Shown here piece by piece: positions 20,950 to 27,783 of a stretch of DNA of 27,783 bases. Location: NCBI GenBank assembly GCA_937915725.1, contig CALGGV010000021.1, positions 1 to 27,783 on the forward strand. The letters are read 5' to 3'. The DNA is from an uncultured Selenomonadales bacterium (GTDB lineage: Bacteria; Bacillota; Negativicutes; Selenomonadales; Selenomonadaceae). Each line of letters starts with the position of its first letter. Within the stretch, counting starts at the first letter, position 1. The notes under the pieces are model-generated. The model was not told where the DNA came from. It was given only the letters and a program-made list of their open reading frames with translations, and did not search any database. Made by a program: the position numbers and the translations under genes.

Positions 20950-22788
20950 AAAATAAGTATTTGCGTTACCTTGAATTTTTTTACTTTGGTAAGTGCCGGA
21001 GTCGGCTTGCTTGTAAGATTCCTCAAAAGAAGAATTTTCATCAGCCTTGCAAAAAGTACTTCCAACACTGATTGTAATTTTCCTGTCGCCGAGTTCAGGG
21101 ATATTAATTCTGTCAATTTCGTTGAAAAGGCGGTTGATAACGATATTGCCGCGTTCTTCGTCATTAATCCCGAGCGCGTAAATTGCAAATTCGTCGCCGC
21201 CGAGTCTCATTAAAACGTCACTTTTACGGAAAGATTTTTTCAAACAATCTGCAATGGCTTTAATAACTTTATCGCCGACGTCGTGTCCGTAATTATCGTT
21301 GACAGATTTAAATTTATCGGCGTCAAGCAAGCAAAACATTCCAATTTCACCGGCTGCAATTAATTCTGAAATTGCACTTTCGCCGCCGCCACGATTTTTT
21401 AAGCCCGTCATTGCGTCTGTTTCTGAAAGATATTTCAAATGTTCAGCCTTGCGTTTTTCTTCGTCAATCAGTTCAAGCGCAAAAATAACTTGATCGCGCG
21501 TGTTGTCAACCAACATAAAATGCGCCTTGCACCAGCCGTACTGATTGGTTAAAAATTCTTGTTGAATTGCGTGGCTCTCGTGAATCCGCTTTAACATTGT
21601 GTCAAAACTTATAAATTGCAAAATATCTTTCAAACTTTCCGGCTTAGTTGCGGCAATAAGCGAATTTTTAATTTTCTGCGCGGCGTCCTTGCCTTCCTGA
21701 ATCGCCATTAAATTAATTTTGTCGTTGCGACTTAATTCGTGAATTGAATTATCTTTTAAGTCAATCAAATGCATTGAGGCGTATTTATCGGCGTGGCTGA
21801 CAATTCCCAATTTTGTAGCCTCGTCTTCAATAGCTTTGCGTTCATTGCGCAGACGAATTTGAATAAAAATCAGCAAAACTGCCAGCGAAATTCCTGAACT
21901 TAACAAAATTTGAAAAACTAAATCTGAAAACATTCCACGAACGCGGGTAATATCACGGCGCACAATCAAATAATTATTAATTTCAGCGATATATTTTACT
22001 ACAACAAAAACATCGTCGAATTTTGCCAAAGTAAAGCGGTTGGTACTGAACCCCGCGCTTTGTTGCAAACTTGTAACAATATCTCTCAAGTGCGGGTCTT
22101 TGAACTTTGCCGCGTTTGTGTCGATTGAATAATTTTCTTTCGGGTCGAACAAATCAATTTTAACTTCGTGTTCAGATTCTTTTTCGTTCATAATTTTTTG
22201 AAATTCAAGCATAGAAATCCCCGTGCCGCAAACGCCCAAAAGATTTTGATTTTCATCTTCAATTCTGGCATTGATAAAAACCGTCCATAAATTTTTGTCA
22301 AATTCGTCAACGTCAACATCAAGCGCGTACAAAAATCTTTTGTTCAAAAATTCCCTGTACCAAAAATCATAAGGATTATTGTCCGGGTCGATAATTCGGT
22401 TAAATCCTTTGTTGTAGTAATATTTTTTTGAGGCGTTGGAAATTACGAAAGTTATATTGTGCTTAAAGTTGGTGTTTATTTCGTCAAGATAATTCTTCAT
22501 TAAATTAATTTCTTCGTCCTGCGGAATATTGACTTCATTTTTAAGATTTTCTTTCAAAAAGTTATCGCTTGCCATTGTCCGAGAAACTATCACAGAACGC
22601 GAAATTTCGTGGTGAATTGCTTCATAAACATCTGCAGCAACCATTTTTACAGTTTCTTCATCGTGCGTTTTAATTACCCTGTCCAGAAACAAACAAGAAA
22701 TGGTAATTGAAATAATAAAAACCGCCGCCACTGTAACCGGCAAGACTTTTGGTATTCCGGCAGTTTTATTTACAAGATATTTTTTCAT
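20941..22788 (-). CDS. Membrane diguanylate cyclase with extracellular Cache-like sensor
   Basis: 615-residue protein expected to make c-di-GMP. TM1 is at about residues 14-35. An extracytoplasmic Cache-like domain spans about 40-290 (DFWYREFLNKRF and VCGTGISMLEF are typical). TM2 is at about 298-318, followed by a PAS-like region with QYGWCKAHFMLVDN and a C-terminal GGDEF domain starting at DAMTGLKNR. The active motif GGDEF is at 530-534 and the inhibitory-site RKSD at 521-524, so it should be active and product-inhibited. The end is atypical (ADSGTYQSKKIQGNA). There is no clear ribosome site before the ATG and only 11 bp from the upstream nucleotidase gene, so translation is probably coupled. 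Confidence 0.9.
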   Translation of the reverse strand: MKKYLVNKTAGIPKVLPVTVAAVFIISITISCLFLDRVIKTHDEETVKMVAADVYEAIHHEISRSVIVSRTMASDNFLKENLKNEVNIPQDEEINLMKNYLDEINTNFKHNITFVISNASKKYYYNKGFNRIIDPDNNPYDFWYREFLNKRFLYALDVDVDEFDKNLWTVFINARIEDENQNLLGVCGTGISMLEFQKIMNEKESEHEVKIDLFDPKENYSIDTNAAKFKDPHLRDIVTSLQQSAGFSTNRFTLAKFDDVFVVVKYIAEINNYLIVRRDITRVRGMFSDLVFQILLSSGISLAVLLIFIQIRLRNERKAIEDEATKLGIVSHADKYASMHLIDLKDNSIHELSRNDKINLMAIQEGKDAAQKIKNSLIAATKPESLKDILQFISFDTMLKRIHESHAIQQEFLTNQYGWCKAHFMLVDNTRDQVIFALELIDEEKRKAEHLKYLSETDAMTGLKNRGGGESAISELIAAGEIGMFCLLDADKFKSVNDNYGHDVGDKVIKAIADCLKKSFRKSDVLMRLGGDEFAIYALGINDEERGNIVINRLFNEIDRINIPELGDRKITISVGSTFCKADENSSFEESYKQADSGTYQSKKIQGNANTYFKD

Positions 22789-22799
22789 AGGAATATTTT

Positions 22800-24329
22800 T
22801 TAAGCTGCCCGCCTTTCTTCGGCACTTTCAGCAAGATTTTTGATTCTGCCAAGTTCAATATTTTTGATGCCGTGTTCATTAAGATATTCTGTAAATACGT
22901 CGTCGATCGTCTCATATTTGCCTATAATTTTTAAATTTTTCAACATTGTATAATCATCGCCGCCCTGAAACATAAAATCAGCCGCGCCGATTGTATAAAT
23001 TTTATTTTCGTCCAAAATTTCGCCGTTAATAAAAATTTCTTGTACGCGCTGTCCTGCAGGTTGCGTTGAATCAAAAGTAAAAGTTATACCGCTAACACTT
23101 AAAAAGCCGCCAAACTCCGCAGGAATGCCAAAAACTGAATGCTCCAACATTTCACGAATAGCCTTGCCGGAAATTTCCGCCTTTTGAAGGGTATTGCCGA
23201 AAGGTACAATCTCCAAAATATTTTTGCGTGTAATATCGCCCGCCGGTAAGCCCGTGCGAATGCCGCCGCCGTTCATAACCGCAATATCTGCGCCTGTTTT
23301 CCAGCGTAACATATCCGCGCAAAAGTTGCCCATTTCTGATTCTTGACGGCGAACAATTTTTCTATCGCCGACAAGTTCCCTGTCGCTGTGCGCTACAACC
23401 GTATCCAAAAATTTTTTGTTTTTCTTTTCGAGTTTGATAACTTGATTGGTAATTTTTTTGTCGGGCGTAGGATTAATTTTTTTCACGTCTTCAGCCGTCA
23501 AAAGTTTTGCAGTTTTTGAAATAATTTCGCCGTCGCGCAGATTTATTTTGACTTGTCCCAAAAAGTGTCCATAGTTGCCGGTCTGCGCAATTAAAGTATT
23601 TCCAACTGTCAAGCCTTCCGGCAATTCGGTGTGGCTGTGCGCGTCAATAATTATATCAATTCCTTCAGTTTCGGCGGCGATTTTTGCGCTGGTACAACTG
23701 GAGCTTGTGTCAAGTCCCATATGCATTACGGCAATTACAACGTCGCATTGAGGGCGCAAAATTTTTATCATTTCGCGCGCAGTTTCGACGGGATTTAAAA
23801 AATTAACTTTTTCGACTTTGACGGGCGCGGCTGTGTAGGAAGTGTCGGGAGTCGAAAGTCCAAAAACTCCAATTTTTATTTTTCCGTATTTGAAAATTTT
23901 GTACTGTTGAAAAATTTCTGCGCCGTTGCTTTTTCTAACAATATTTGCGGCAAGGATTGGGAATTTTAATTTTTTAGCCAAAATTTCAAGTTGGTCGGAG
24001 CCGTAATTAAAATCGTGGTTGCCGGGCGTAAGTGCATCAATTCCGGCTGAATTTAAAAGCGGTACGATATTTTCGCCGTTGCTGATATTAATTCTGGGCA
24101 TACCGTGCAAAGTATCGCCCGCGTCAAACCAAAAGGTAAGTTTGTTTTGTTTTTTAACGGTTTTAACCGCCGCCGCCATTTCGGCAAGCCCTATTGATTT
24201 TCCGCCGTCATCGCTGTTTAAAATTCGGCTGTGAGTGTCATTGGTATGAAAAATTATAATTTCCTCCGCACTAACTCCACGCGGCACAAAAAAAATTAGC
24301 AGTATAACTGCCATTAAAAATTTTTTCAT
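22800..24329 (-). CDS. 5'-nucleotidase / UDP-sugar hydrolase family, exported
   Basis: 509-residue secreted two-domain metallophosphoesterase of the UshA/5'-nucleotidase family, which releases phosphate from extracellular nucleotides. It has a Sec signal peptide (MKKFLMAVILLIFFV, with GVSA before the likely cut). Metal-binding motifs are HTNDTH (28-33), DAGDTLHG, GNHDFN, VMHMGLD and DAHSHTE. The C-terminal 5'-nucleotidase domain has VMNGGGIRTGLPAGDI, EIVPFGNTL and FMFQGGDDY, which form the substrate-binding site. There is no twin-arginine motif, so it is not an obvious Tat substrate despite following tatC by nine bases. The length fits the family. Confidence 0.92.
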   Translation of the reverse strand: MKKFLMAVILLIFFVPRGVSAEEIIIFHTNDTHSRILNSDDGGKSIGLAEMAAAVKTVKKQNKLTFWFDAGDTLHGMPRINISNGENIVPLLNSAGIDALTPGNHDFNYGSDQLEILAKKLKFPILAANIVRKSNGAEIFQQYKIFKYGKIKIGVFGLSTPDTSYTAAPVKVEKVNFLNPVETAREMIKILRPQCDVVIAVMHMGLDTSSSCTSAKIAAETEGIDIIIDAHSHTELPEGLTVGNTLIAQTGNYGHFLGQVKINLRDGEIISKTAKLLTAEDVKKINPTPDKKITNQVIKLEKKNKKFLDTVVAHSDRELVGDRKIVRRQESEMGNFCADMLRWKTGADIAVMNGGGIRTGLPAGDITRKNILEIVPFGNTLQKAEISGKAIREMLEHSVFGIPAEFGGFLSVSGITFTFDSTQPAGQRVQEIFINGEILDENKIYTIGAADFMFQGGDDYTMLKNLKIIGKYETIDDVFTEYLNEHGIKNIELGRIKNLAESAEERRAA

Positions 24330-24338
24330 TTAAAAACC

Positions 24339-25088
24339 CTACTTTCTCAAAATATGTTTAACAATTCTGTAACCTGTCTCATAAAGCAAAATTACCGGCA
24401 CGGCAAGTGAAATTTGGCTGATAACATCGGGCGGCGTGATTATCGCCCCAATTACAAATGACAAGAAAAAAATTATTCTGCGGTACTTGCCCAAAAATTC
24501 ACTCGTCAAAATTCCCAACTGCGCCAAAACTATTACAATCAGCGGCAATTCAAAAACAAATCCGAACGGCAGTAAAAATGTTATCACAAAATCAAAATAA
24601 TTTTGGAATGAAAACATTGTTTGTAAATCGTCCGTACTGAATCCCATAAAAAATTTTAGAGCTATTGGCAAAATTAAAAAAAATGCAAACGCCAAGCCGG
24701 TAAAAAATAAAATTACAGACGCGGGAACAAGTACGCCCAAAACTGCGCGTTCGGATTTTGTAAGCGCGGGCAAAAAAAATTGCCAAATATGAAAAAAAAT
24801 TATCGGCAAGGCAATTAAAAACCCTGCGACAATATCAATTTTAACGTATGTAAAAAAAGCCTCGCCCGGTTTCATGTAATAAAGTTTACCGACGGGCGCA
24901 GTCATAAATTTTGTAATTTCGTCAAGGAAAAAATAAGCAATGCCACTACCAGCCGCCACTGCCAGCAAAGATTTTATGATTCTGGAGCGCAATTCTTCCA
25001 AATGCGCAGTTATTGACATGGAGCCGTCATTTTCCGGCGCGGAAATTTCTTCAGCTTGAGTAGCTAATTTATCTTCAGTTGAAGTCAT
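24339..25088 (-). CDS. tatC: Sec-independent (Tat) protein translocase subunit TatC
   Basis: 249-residue integral membrane protein that recognises twin-arginine signal peptides of folded proteins. The hallmark HLEELRSRI lies near residue 29 after a charged N-terminus. Six membrane segments follow, with FFLPALTKSERAVLG between TM2 and TM3 and a conserved proline-rich GAIITPPDVISQ before TM6. The ATG overlaps the tatA stop as ATGA, showing translational coupling. Length is normal. Confidence 0.96.
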   Translation of the reverse strand: MTSTEDKLATQAEEISAPENDGSMSITAHLEELRSRIIKSLLAVAAGSGIAYFFLDEITKFMTAPVGKLYYMKPGEAFFTYVKIDIVAGFLIALPIIFFHIWQFFLPALTKSERAVLGVLVPASVILFFTGLAFAFFLILPIALKFFMGFSTDDLQTMFSFQNYFDFVITFLLPFGFVFELPLIVIVLAQLGILTSEFLGKYRRIIFFLSFVIGAIITPPDVISQISLAVPVILLYETGYRIVKHILRK

Positions 25089-25267
25089 TTTTTATCAGTC
25101 TTATCGGGGGTAACGTCAACAGTTTTTTCATCTTCAGCGTTAGCTTGTTTAAATTCTTTGATACTTTGTCCAAGAGCTTTACCGACGCCGGGAAGTTTGC
25201 CGGGACCAAAAATCACCAATCCAATAATCAAAATCAAAATTAATTCCGGCACACCAATACCAAACAT
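25085..25267 (-). CDS. tatA: Tat translocase pore subunit TatA
   Basis: 60-residue TatA/E-type protein. A short N-terminal membrane helix (VPELILILIIGLVIF) is followed by the hinge FGPGKLP, an amphipathic helix (VGKALGQSIKEFK) and a charged tail. It polymerises to form the Tat translocation pathway with TatC. AAGGAG precedes the ATG. It is first in the leftward tatAC-nucleotidase-GGDEF cluster. Confidence 0.95.
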   Translation of the reverse strand: MFGIGVPELILILIIGLVIFGPGKLPGVGKALGQSIKEFKQANAEDEKTVDVTPDKTDKK

Positions 25268-25310
25268 AAAAATACTCCTTCCAAAAATTTATTCAATCAA
25301 TATTGCGCAA

Positions 25311-25338
25311 ATTATACCACAATTTTTTTTTATCACAA
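25311..25338 (-). promoter_or_regulatory. Promoter for tatA, leftward
   Basis: On the minus strand TTGTGA (25333-25338), a 16-bp spacer and a perfect TATAAT (25311-25316) preceded by TGG (extended -10) lie about 44 bp before tatA. Confidence 0.6.
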
Positions 25339-25400
25339 GAAAATTTTTAATTTTAATGCATAAAAATTTGAAGATAATTTTCACTAATTTAGAAAAATGA

Positions 25401-25429
25401 TTTACAGTTTTTTTTAAAGGTGTTATAAT
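25401..25429 (+). promoter_or_regulatory. Promoter for rimP-nusA, rightward
   Basis: TTTACA (25401-25406), a 17-bp spacer and a perfect TATAAT (25424-25429) lie about 80 bp before rimP, divergent from the tatA promoter. Confidence 0.65.
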
Positions 25430-25458
25430 GCTTAAACTTCATAAAAAAGAAATTTTTG

Positions 25459-25478
25459 GAGTGGGCGGCTGTCCACTC
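25459..25478 (+). promoter_or_regulatory. Hairpin in the rimP-nusA leader
   Basis: GAGTGG (25459-25464) pairs with CCACTC (25473-25478) around an 8-base loop and is followed by TTTAATATT. It sits in the roughly 75-base leader upstream of rimP, where a comparable stem-loop is common in Firmicutes. It could be an attenuator or a NusA-responsive element; the T tract is poor. Confidence 0.5.
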
Positions 25479-25510
25479 TTTAATATTGTTAGGGAAAATG
25501 GAGGCATTTG

Positions 25511-25957
25511 ATGGCAAATAAAATTGAAATGCGCGTTGAAGAGCTTATGAGCGAAATTTTACAGGGTACAAAATATGAGCTTGTAGATGTTGAGTACGTA
25601 ATGGAAAAAGACTGGTACTTAAGAATTTTTGTAGACAAGGCGGGCGGAATTGATTTAGACGATTGTCAATTTTTAAGCGAAAAAATCGGCGCAATTCTTG
25701 ATAAAGAGCCGCTAATGAAAGATGCATATATTTTGGAGGTATCATCGCCTGGAATTGACAGGGTTTTAAAAAAGGATAGGGATTTTGTGCGCGAGGCGGG
25801 AAAAGTTGTAGACGTTACACTTTACGCGCCAATAAACGGCAAAAAAAATTTTACCGGTACGCTTGAGGGGCGTGATAAAGAATTTTTAAAGTTGAAAGAA
25901 TTGGAACCAATACCGCGTGAAAAAGTTGCACAAGTTAGGTTACACATAGATTTTTAA
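25511..25957 (+). CDS. rimP: Ribosome maturation factor RimP
   Basis: 148-residue cytoplasmic protein needed for maturation of the 30S ribosomal subunit. Typical features are YELVDVEYVMEKDWYLRIFVDK, split here as YELVDVEYVME and DWYLRIFVDK, then LDDCQFLSEKIGAILD and the signature LEVSSPGIDRVLKKDRDF. The C-terminal SH3-like domain has FTGTLEGRDKEFLKL. ATG 25511 is five bases after GGAGGC; an in-frame TTG at 25508 is possible. It precedes nusA by 20 bp, the usual order. Confidence 0.95.
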   Translation: MANKIEMRVEELMSEILQGTKYELVDVEYVMEKDWYLRIFVDKAGGIDLDDCQFLSEKIGAILDKEPLMKDAYILEVSSPGIDRVLKKDRDFVREAGKVVDVTLYAPINGKKNFTGTLEGRDKEFLKLKELEPIPREKVAQVRLHIDF

Positions 25958-25977
25958 ATTTTGAGAGGAAGGATAAC

Positions 25978-27783
25978 TTGGCTGTAAGAAAGAAAAAAGT
26001 CGGCGGCGAAATTTCGTTAATCAATGCGTTGAAAGATTTGTGCGCCGAAAAGGAAATTGATCAAAATACTTTGTTTGACGCCATAGAATCGGCGTTAATT
26101 TTTGCTTGTAAAAAATCTGCGTCTGCTGATAAAAAAGTTATAGTGGATTTAGACAGAGACAGCGGCTCGTTTCACGTTTATGAACTGCGCGACGTTGTAG
26201 AGGAAGTTACAAACAAAAACAAAGAAATTTCGCTTGATGACGCAAAAAAAATCGACCCCAAATACGAAATAGGCAGTGTAGTTCGCTATGAAGTGCCGCC
26301 AAATAATTTTGGCAGAATTGCGGCACAAGCGGCGAAACAATTCGTAATGCAAAAAATTCGTGAGGCAGAGCGCGGCGTTGTCTACGATGAATTTACTAAC
26401 CGCGATAATGACGTTGTAACGGGAACTGTTACGCGCATTGAAGATGGAAATGTTATAGTTGACATTGGCAAAACGGAGGCAGTACTTGTACCGGTTGAAC
26501 AAATTTATACCGACAAATTCAAAGTTGGAGACAGAGTGCGCGCCTATGTTGCTGAAGTTAGAAAAATTGGCAAAGGTCCTCAAGTTTATCTTTCAAGAAC
26601 TCATCCCGGATTTTTGCGCAGACTTTTTGAATTGGAAGTACCTGAAATTCAAGACGGCTTAATTACAATAAAAGGCGTGGCGCGTGAGGCGGGCAACCGT
26701 TCAAAAATTGCCGTTGTTTCCTCAAATCCTGATATTGATCCTGTTGGAGCTTGTTTAGGTGAACACGGCGTAAGGGCTCAGGCTATTGCTAAAGAAATTG
26801 GAAATGAAAAAATCGACGTCGTAAAATGGGACGAAGACCCCGCGCTTTTTATTGCAAATTCTCTTAGCCCTTCAAAAGTTATGAAAGTTTCAGTGAACGA
26901 TTACGCCAAAGTTTCTCATGTTGTAGTACCGAATAATCAACTTAGTTTGGCTATTGGTAAGGAAGGGCAAAACGCACGCCTTGCCGCAAAATTAACCGGC
27001 TGGAAAATTGATATTAAAAGTAAGACTCAAGCGCAAGCTCAAGGCGAAGAATCAGATCCTGATTTAAGAGAAGTTAAAATTGGTGGCGATAAACCTAAAA
27101 AGCAAAAACCACAAAAACAAAAGAAAGTTAAAGCTCCAATTCCACCAACTGACGCCCAAACAATCCTTCAACCCGATGGCACAGTTGCCACTAAGAAAAA
27201 GAAAAAGAAGAAAAAGAAAAAAGCCGCCGCTGAAAATGCTAACAATCAAGTTGCAGCTACAGTTTCAGAAAATCCATTTGGTGATAATCCGTTTGGCGAT
27301 AATCCGTTTGGCGATAATCCGTTTGATGATAATCCGTTTGATGAAAATCCTTTTGGCGAAAATTCTTTTGAAAGTGAAGAAAAACCCGTCGAAGTAAAAC
27401 CTGTAGCTAAAAGCCCTGCGCCGACTCCAACTGTTGAAGAAAATCCTTTCGGTGATAATCCGTTTGGCGATAATCCATTTGGCGATAATGCATTTGAAGA
27501 AAATCCTTTCGGCGATAATGCATTTGAAGATAATGTATTTGGAGATAAAACTTTTGAAGAAAAACCCTCCGAAGTAAAACCTTCAAAGAAAAAAGCCGCG
27601 CCGGTTGAAACTGTTGAAGAAAATCCTTTCGGCGAAAATTCTTTTGACAGTGAAGAAAAACCTGCCGAAGTAAAACCTTCAAAGAAAAAAGCCGCGCCGG
27701 TTGAAACTGCTGAAGAAAATCCTTTCGGCGATAATGCATTTGAAGATAATGTATTTGGAGATAAAACTTTTGAAGAAAAACCC
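25978..27783 (+). CDS. nusA: Transcription factor NusA with long NPFGD-repeat tail, incomplete at right edge
   Basis: 602 codons from TTG 25978 (GAGAGGAAGGA upstream) to the window edge with no stop. The first 345 residues or so are a normal NusA: RNA-polymerase-binding N-domain, S1 domain from about residue 146 (VTGTVTRIEDGNVIVDIG), KH1 with GEHG at 261-264, and KH2 with IGKEGQNA at 326-333. NusA controls pausing, termination and antitermination. From about residue 345 the chain becomes a low-complexity extension: a basic linker, ten lysines (406-415), then from Asn432 about 20 pentapeptides of NPFGD/NAFED/NVFGD type split by EEKPxEVKPSKKKAAPVET spacers. Most bacterial NusA proteins end soon after KH2 or have acidic AR repeats instead. 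The remainder lies outside the window. Confidence 0.93.
   Translation, partial: MAVRKKKVGGEISLINALKDLCAEKEIDQNTLFDAIESALIFACKKSASADKKVIVDLDRDSGSFHVYELRDVVEEVTNKNKEISLDDAKKIDPKYEIGSVVRYEVPPNNFGRIAAQAAKQFVMQKIREAERGVVYDEFTNRDNDVVTGTVTRIEDGNVIVDIGKTEAVLVPVEQIYTDKFKVGDRVRAYVAEVRKIGKGPQVYLSRTHPGFLRRLFELEVPEIQDGLITIKGVAREAGNRSKIAVVSSNPDIDPVGACLGEHGVRAQAIAKEIGNEKIDVVKWDEDPALFIANSLSPSKVMKVSVNDYAKVSHVVVPNNQLSLAIGKEGQNARLAAKLTGWKIDIKSKTQAQAQGEESDPDLREVKIGGDKPKKQKPQKQKKVKAPIPPTDAQTILQPDGTVATKKKKKKKKKKAAAENANNQVAATVSENPFGDNPFGDNPFGDNPFDDNPFDENPFGENSFESEEKPVEVKPVAKSPAPTPTVEENPFGDNPFGDNPFGDNAFEENPFGDNAFEDNVFGDKTFEEKPSEVKPSKKKAAPVETVEENPFGENSFDSEEKPAEVKPSKKKAAPVETAEENPFGDNAFEDNVFGDKTFEEKP
27271..27783 (+). 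repeat. Coding repeats in the nusA tail
   Basis: 15-bp units encoding NPFGD-like pentapeptides are tandem at 27271-27375, and again at 27439-27561. A higher-order unit recurs with 216-bp spacing: 27496-27567 repeats at 27712-27783. The reading frame is kept throughout, so repeat changes have been in multiples of three. Confidence 0.9.

Noticed and set aside
24241..24329. Tat signal peptide on the nucleotidase next to tatC
   Set aside because: The N-terminus has no twin arginine; it is an ordinary Sec signal.
27407..27739. A minus-strand open frame rich in repeated RRKDFLQQ-like segments
   Set aside because: It is the antisense reading of the NPFGD repeats in nusA; the plus frame is continuous with the NusA core.

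Overview
The window is AT-rich bacterial DNA with strong Shine-Dalgarno sites, many TTG and GTG starts, and SigA-type promoters. Gene content (TerD stress proteins, a PMCA-type Ca2+ ATPase, two methyl-accepting chemotaxis proteins, fructose PTS, TatAC, RimP-NusA) fits a Firmicute. A Negativicutes-type anaerobe is my best guess, but nothing here proves the lineage.

Layout. 1-265: tail of a gene entering from the left, possibly pilO-like, with a 169-bp tandem duplication of its 3' end. 413-5508 (+): two terD genes, a family 2 glycosyltransferase and a Ca2+ P-type ATPase. 5668-7353 (+): chemoreceptor 1. 7539-8147 (+): a free-standing NUMOD4/HNH homing-type endonuclease between the chemoreceptor and glyA (8241-9482). 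9483-9963: decayed DNA with a glyA tail fragment, a broken small ORF and a terminator, then the fructose promoter. 9964-14710 (+): fructose locus with fruK, a IIAB paralog lacking IIC, two small exported paralogs (the second frame-broken at a run of nine G) and full-length fruA. 14864-17778 (+): lipoprotein, mtlD and a two-repeat unknown protein. 17879-19672 (+): chemoreceptor 2. 25267 down to 19741 (-): tatA-tatC-ushA-like nucleotidase-diguanylate cyclase, then a GNAT gene and a PIN toxin/antitoxin pair. 25511 to the right edge (+): rimP and nusA. The nusA reading frame is still open at the edge and carries a long NPFGD-repeat tail.

How the genes work together. FruA imports and phosphorylates fructose and FruK makes fructose 1,6-bisphosphate; MtlD links fructose 6-phosphate to mannitol 1-phosphate. 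TerD proteins and the Ca2+ pump form a plausible calcium/stress module. TatAC, the nucleotidase and the c-di-GMP enzyme are closely spaced and probably co-transcribed.

The most unusual signals are: (1) the poly-G-interrupted exported gene and its intact twin inside the fructose locus; (2) four intergenic arrays of degenerate 7- or 8-bp units, three of which begin inside the stop codon of the gene before them; (3) the NPFGD-repeat tail of NusA; (4) the IIAB paralog that has lost a conserved EIIA histidine. No CRISPR array, rRNA or tRNA was seen.
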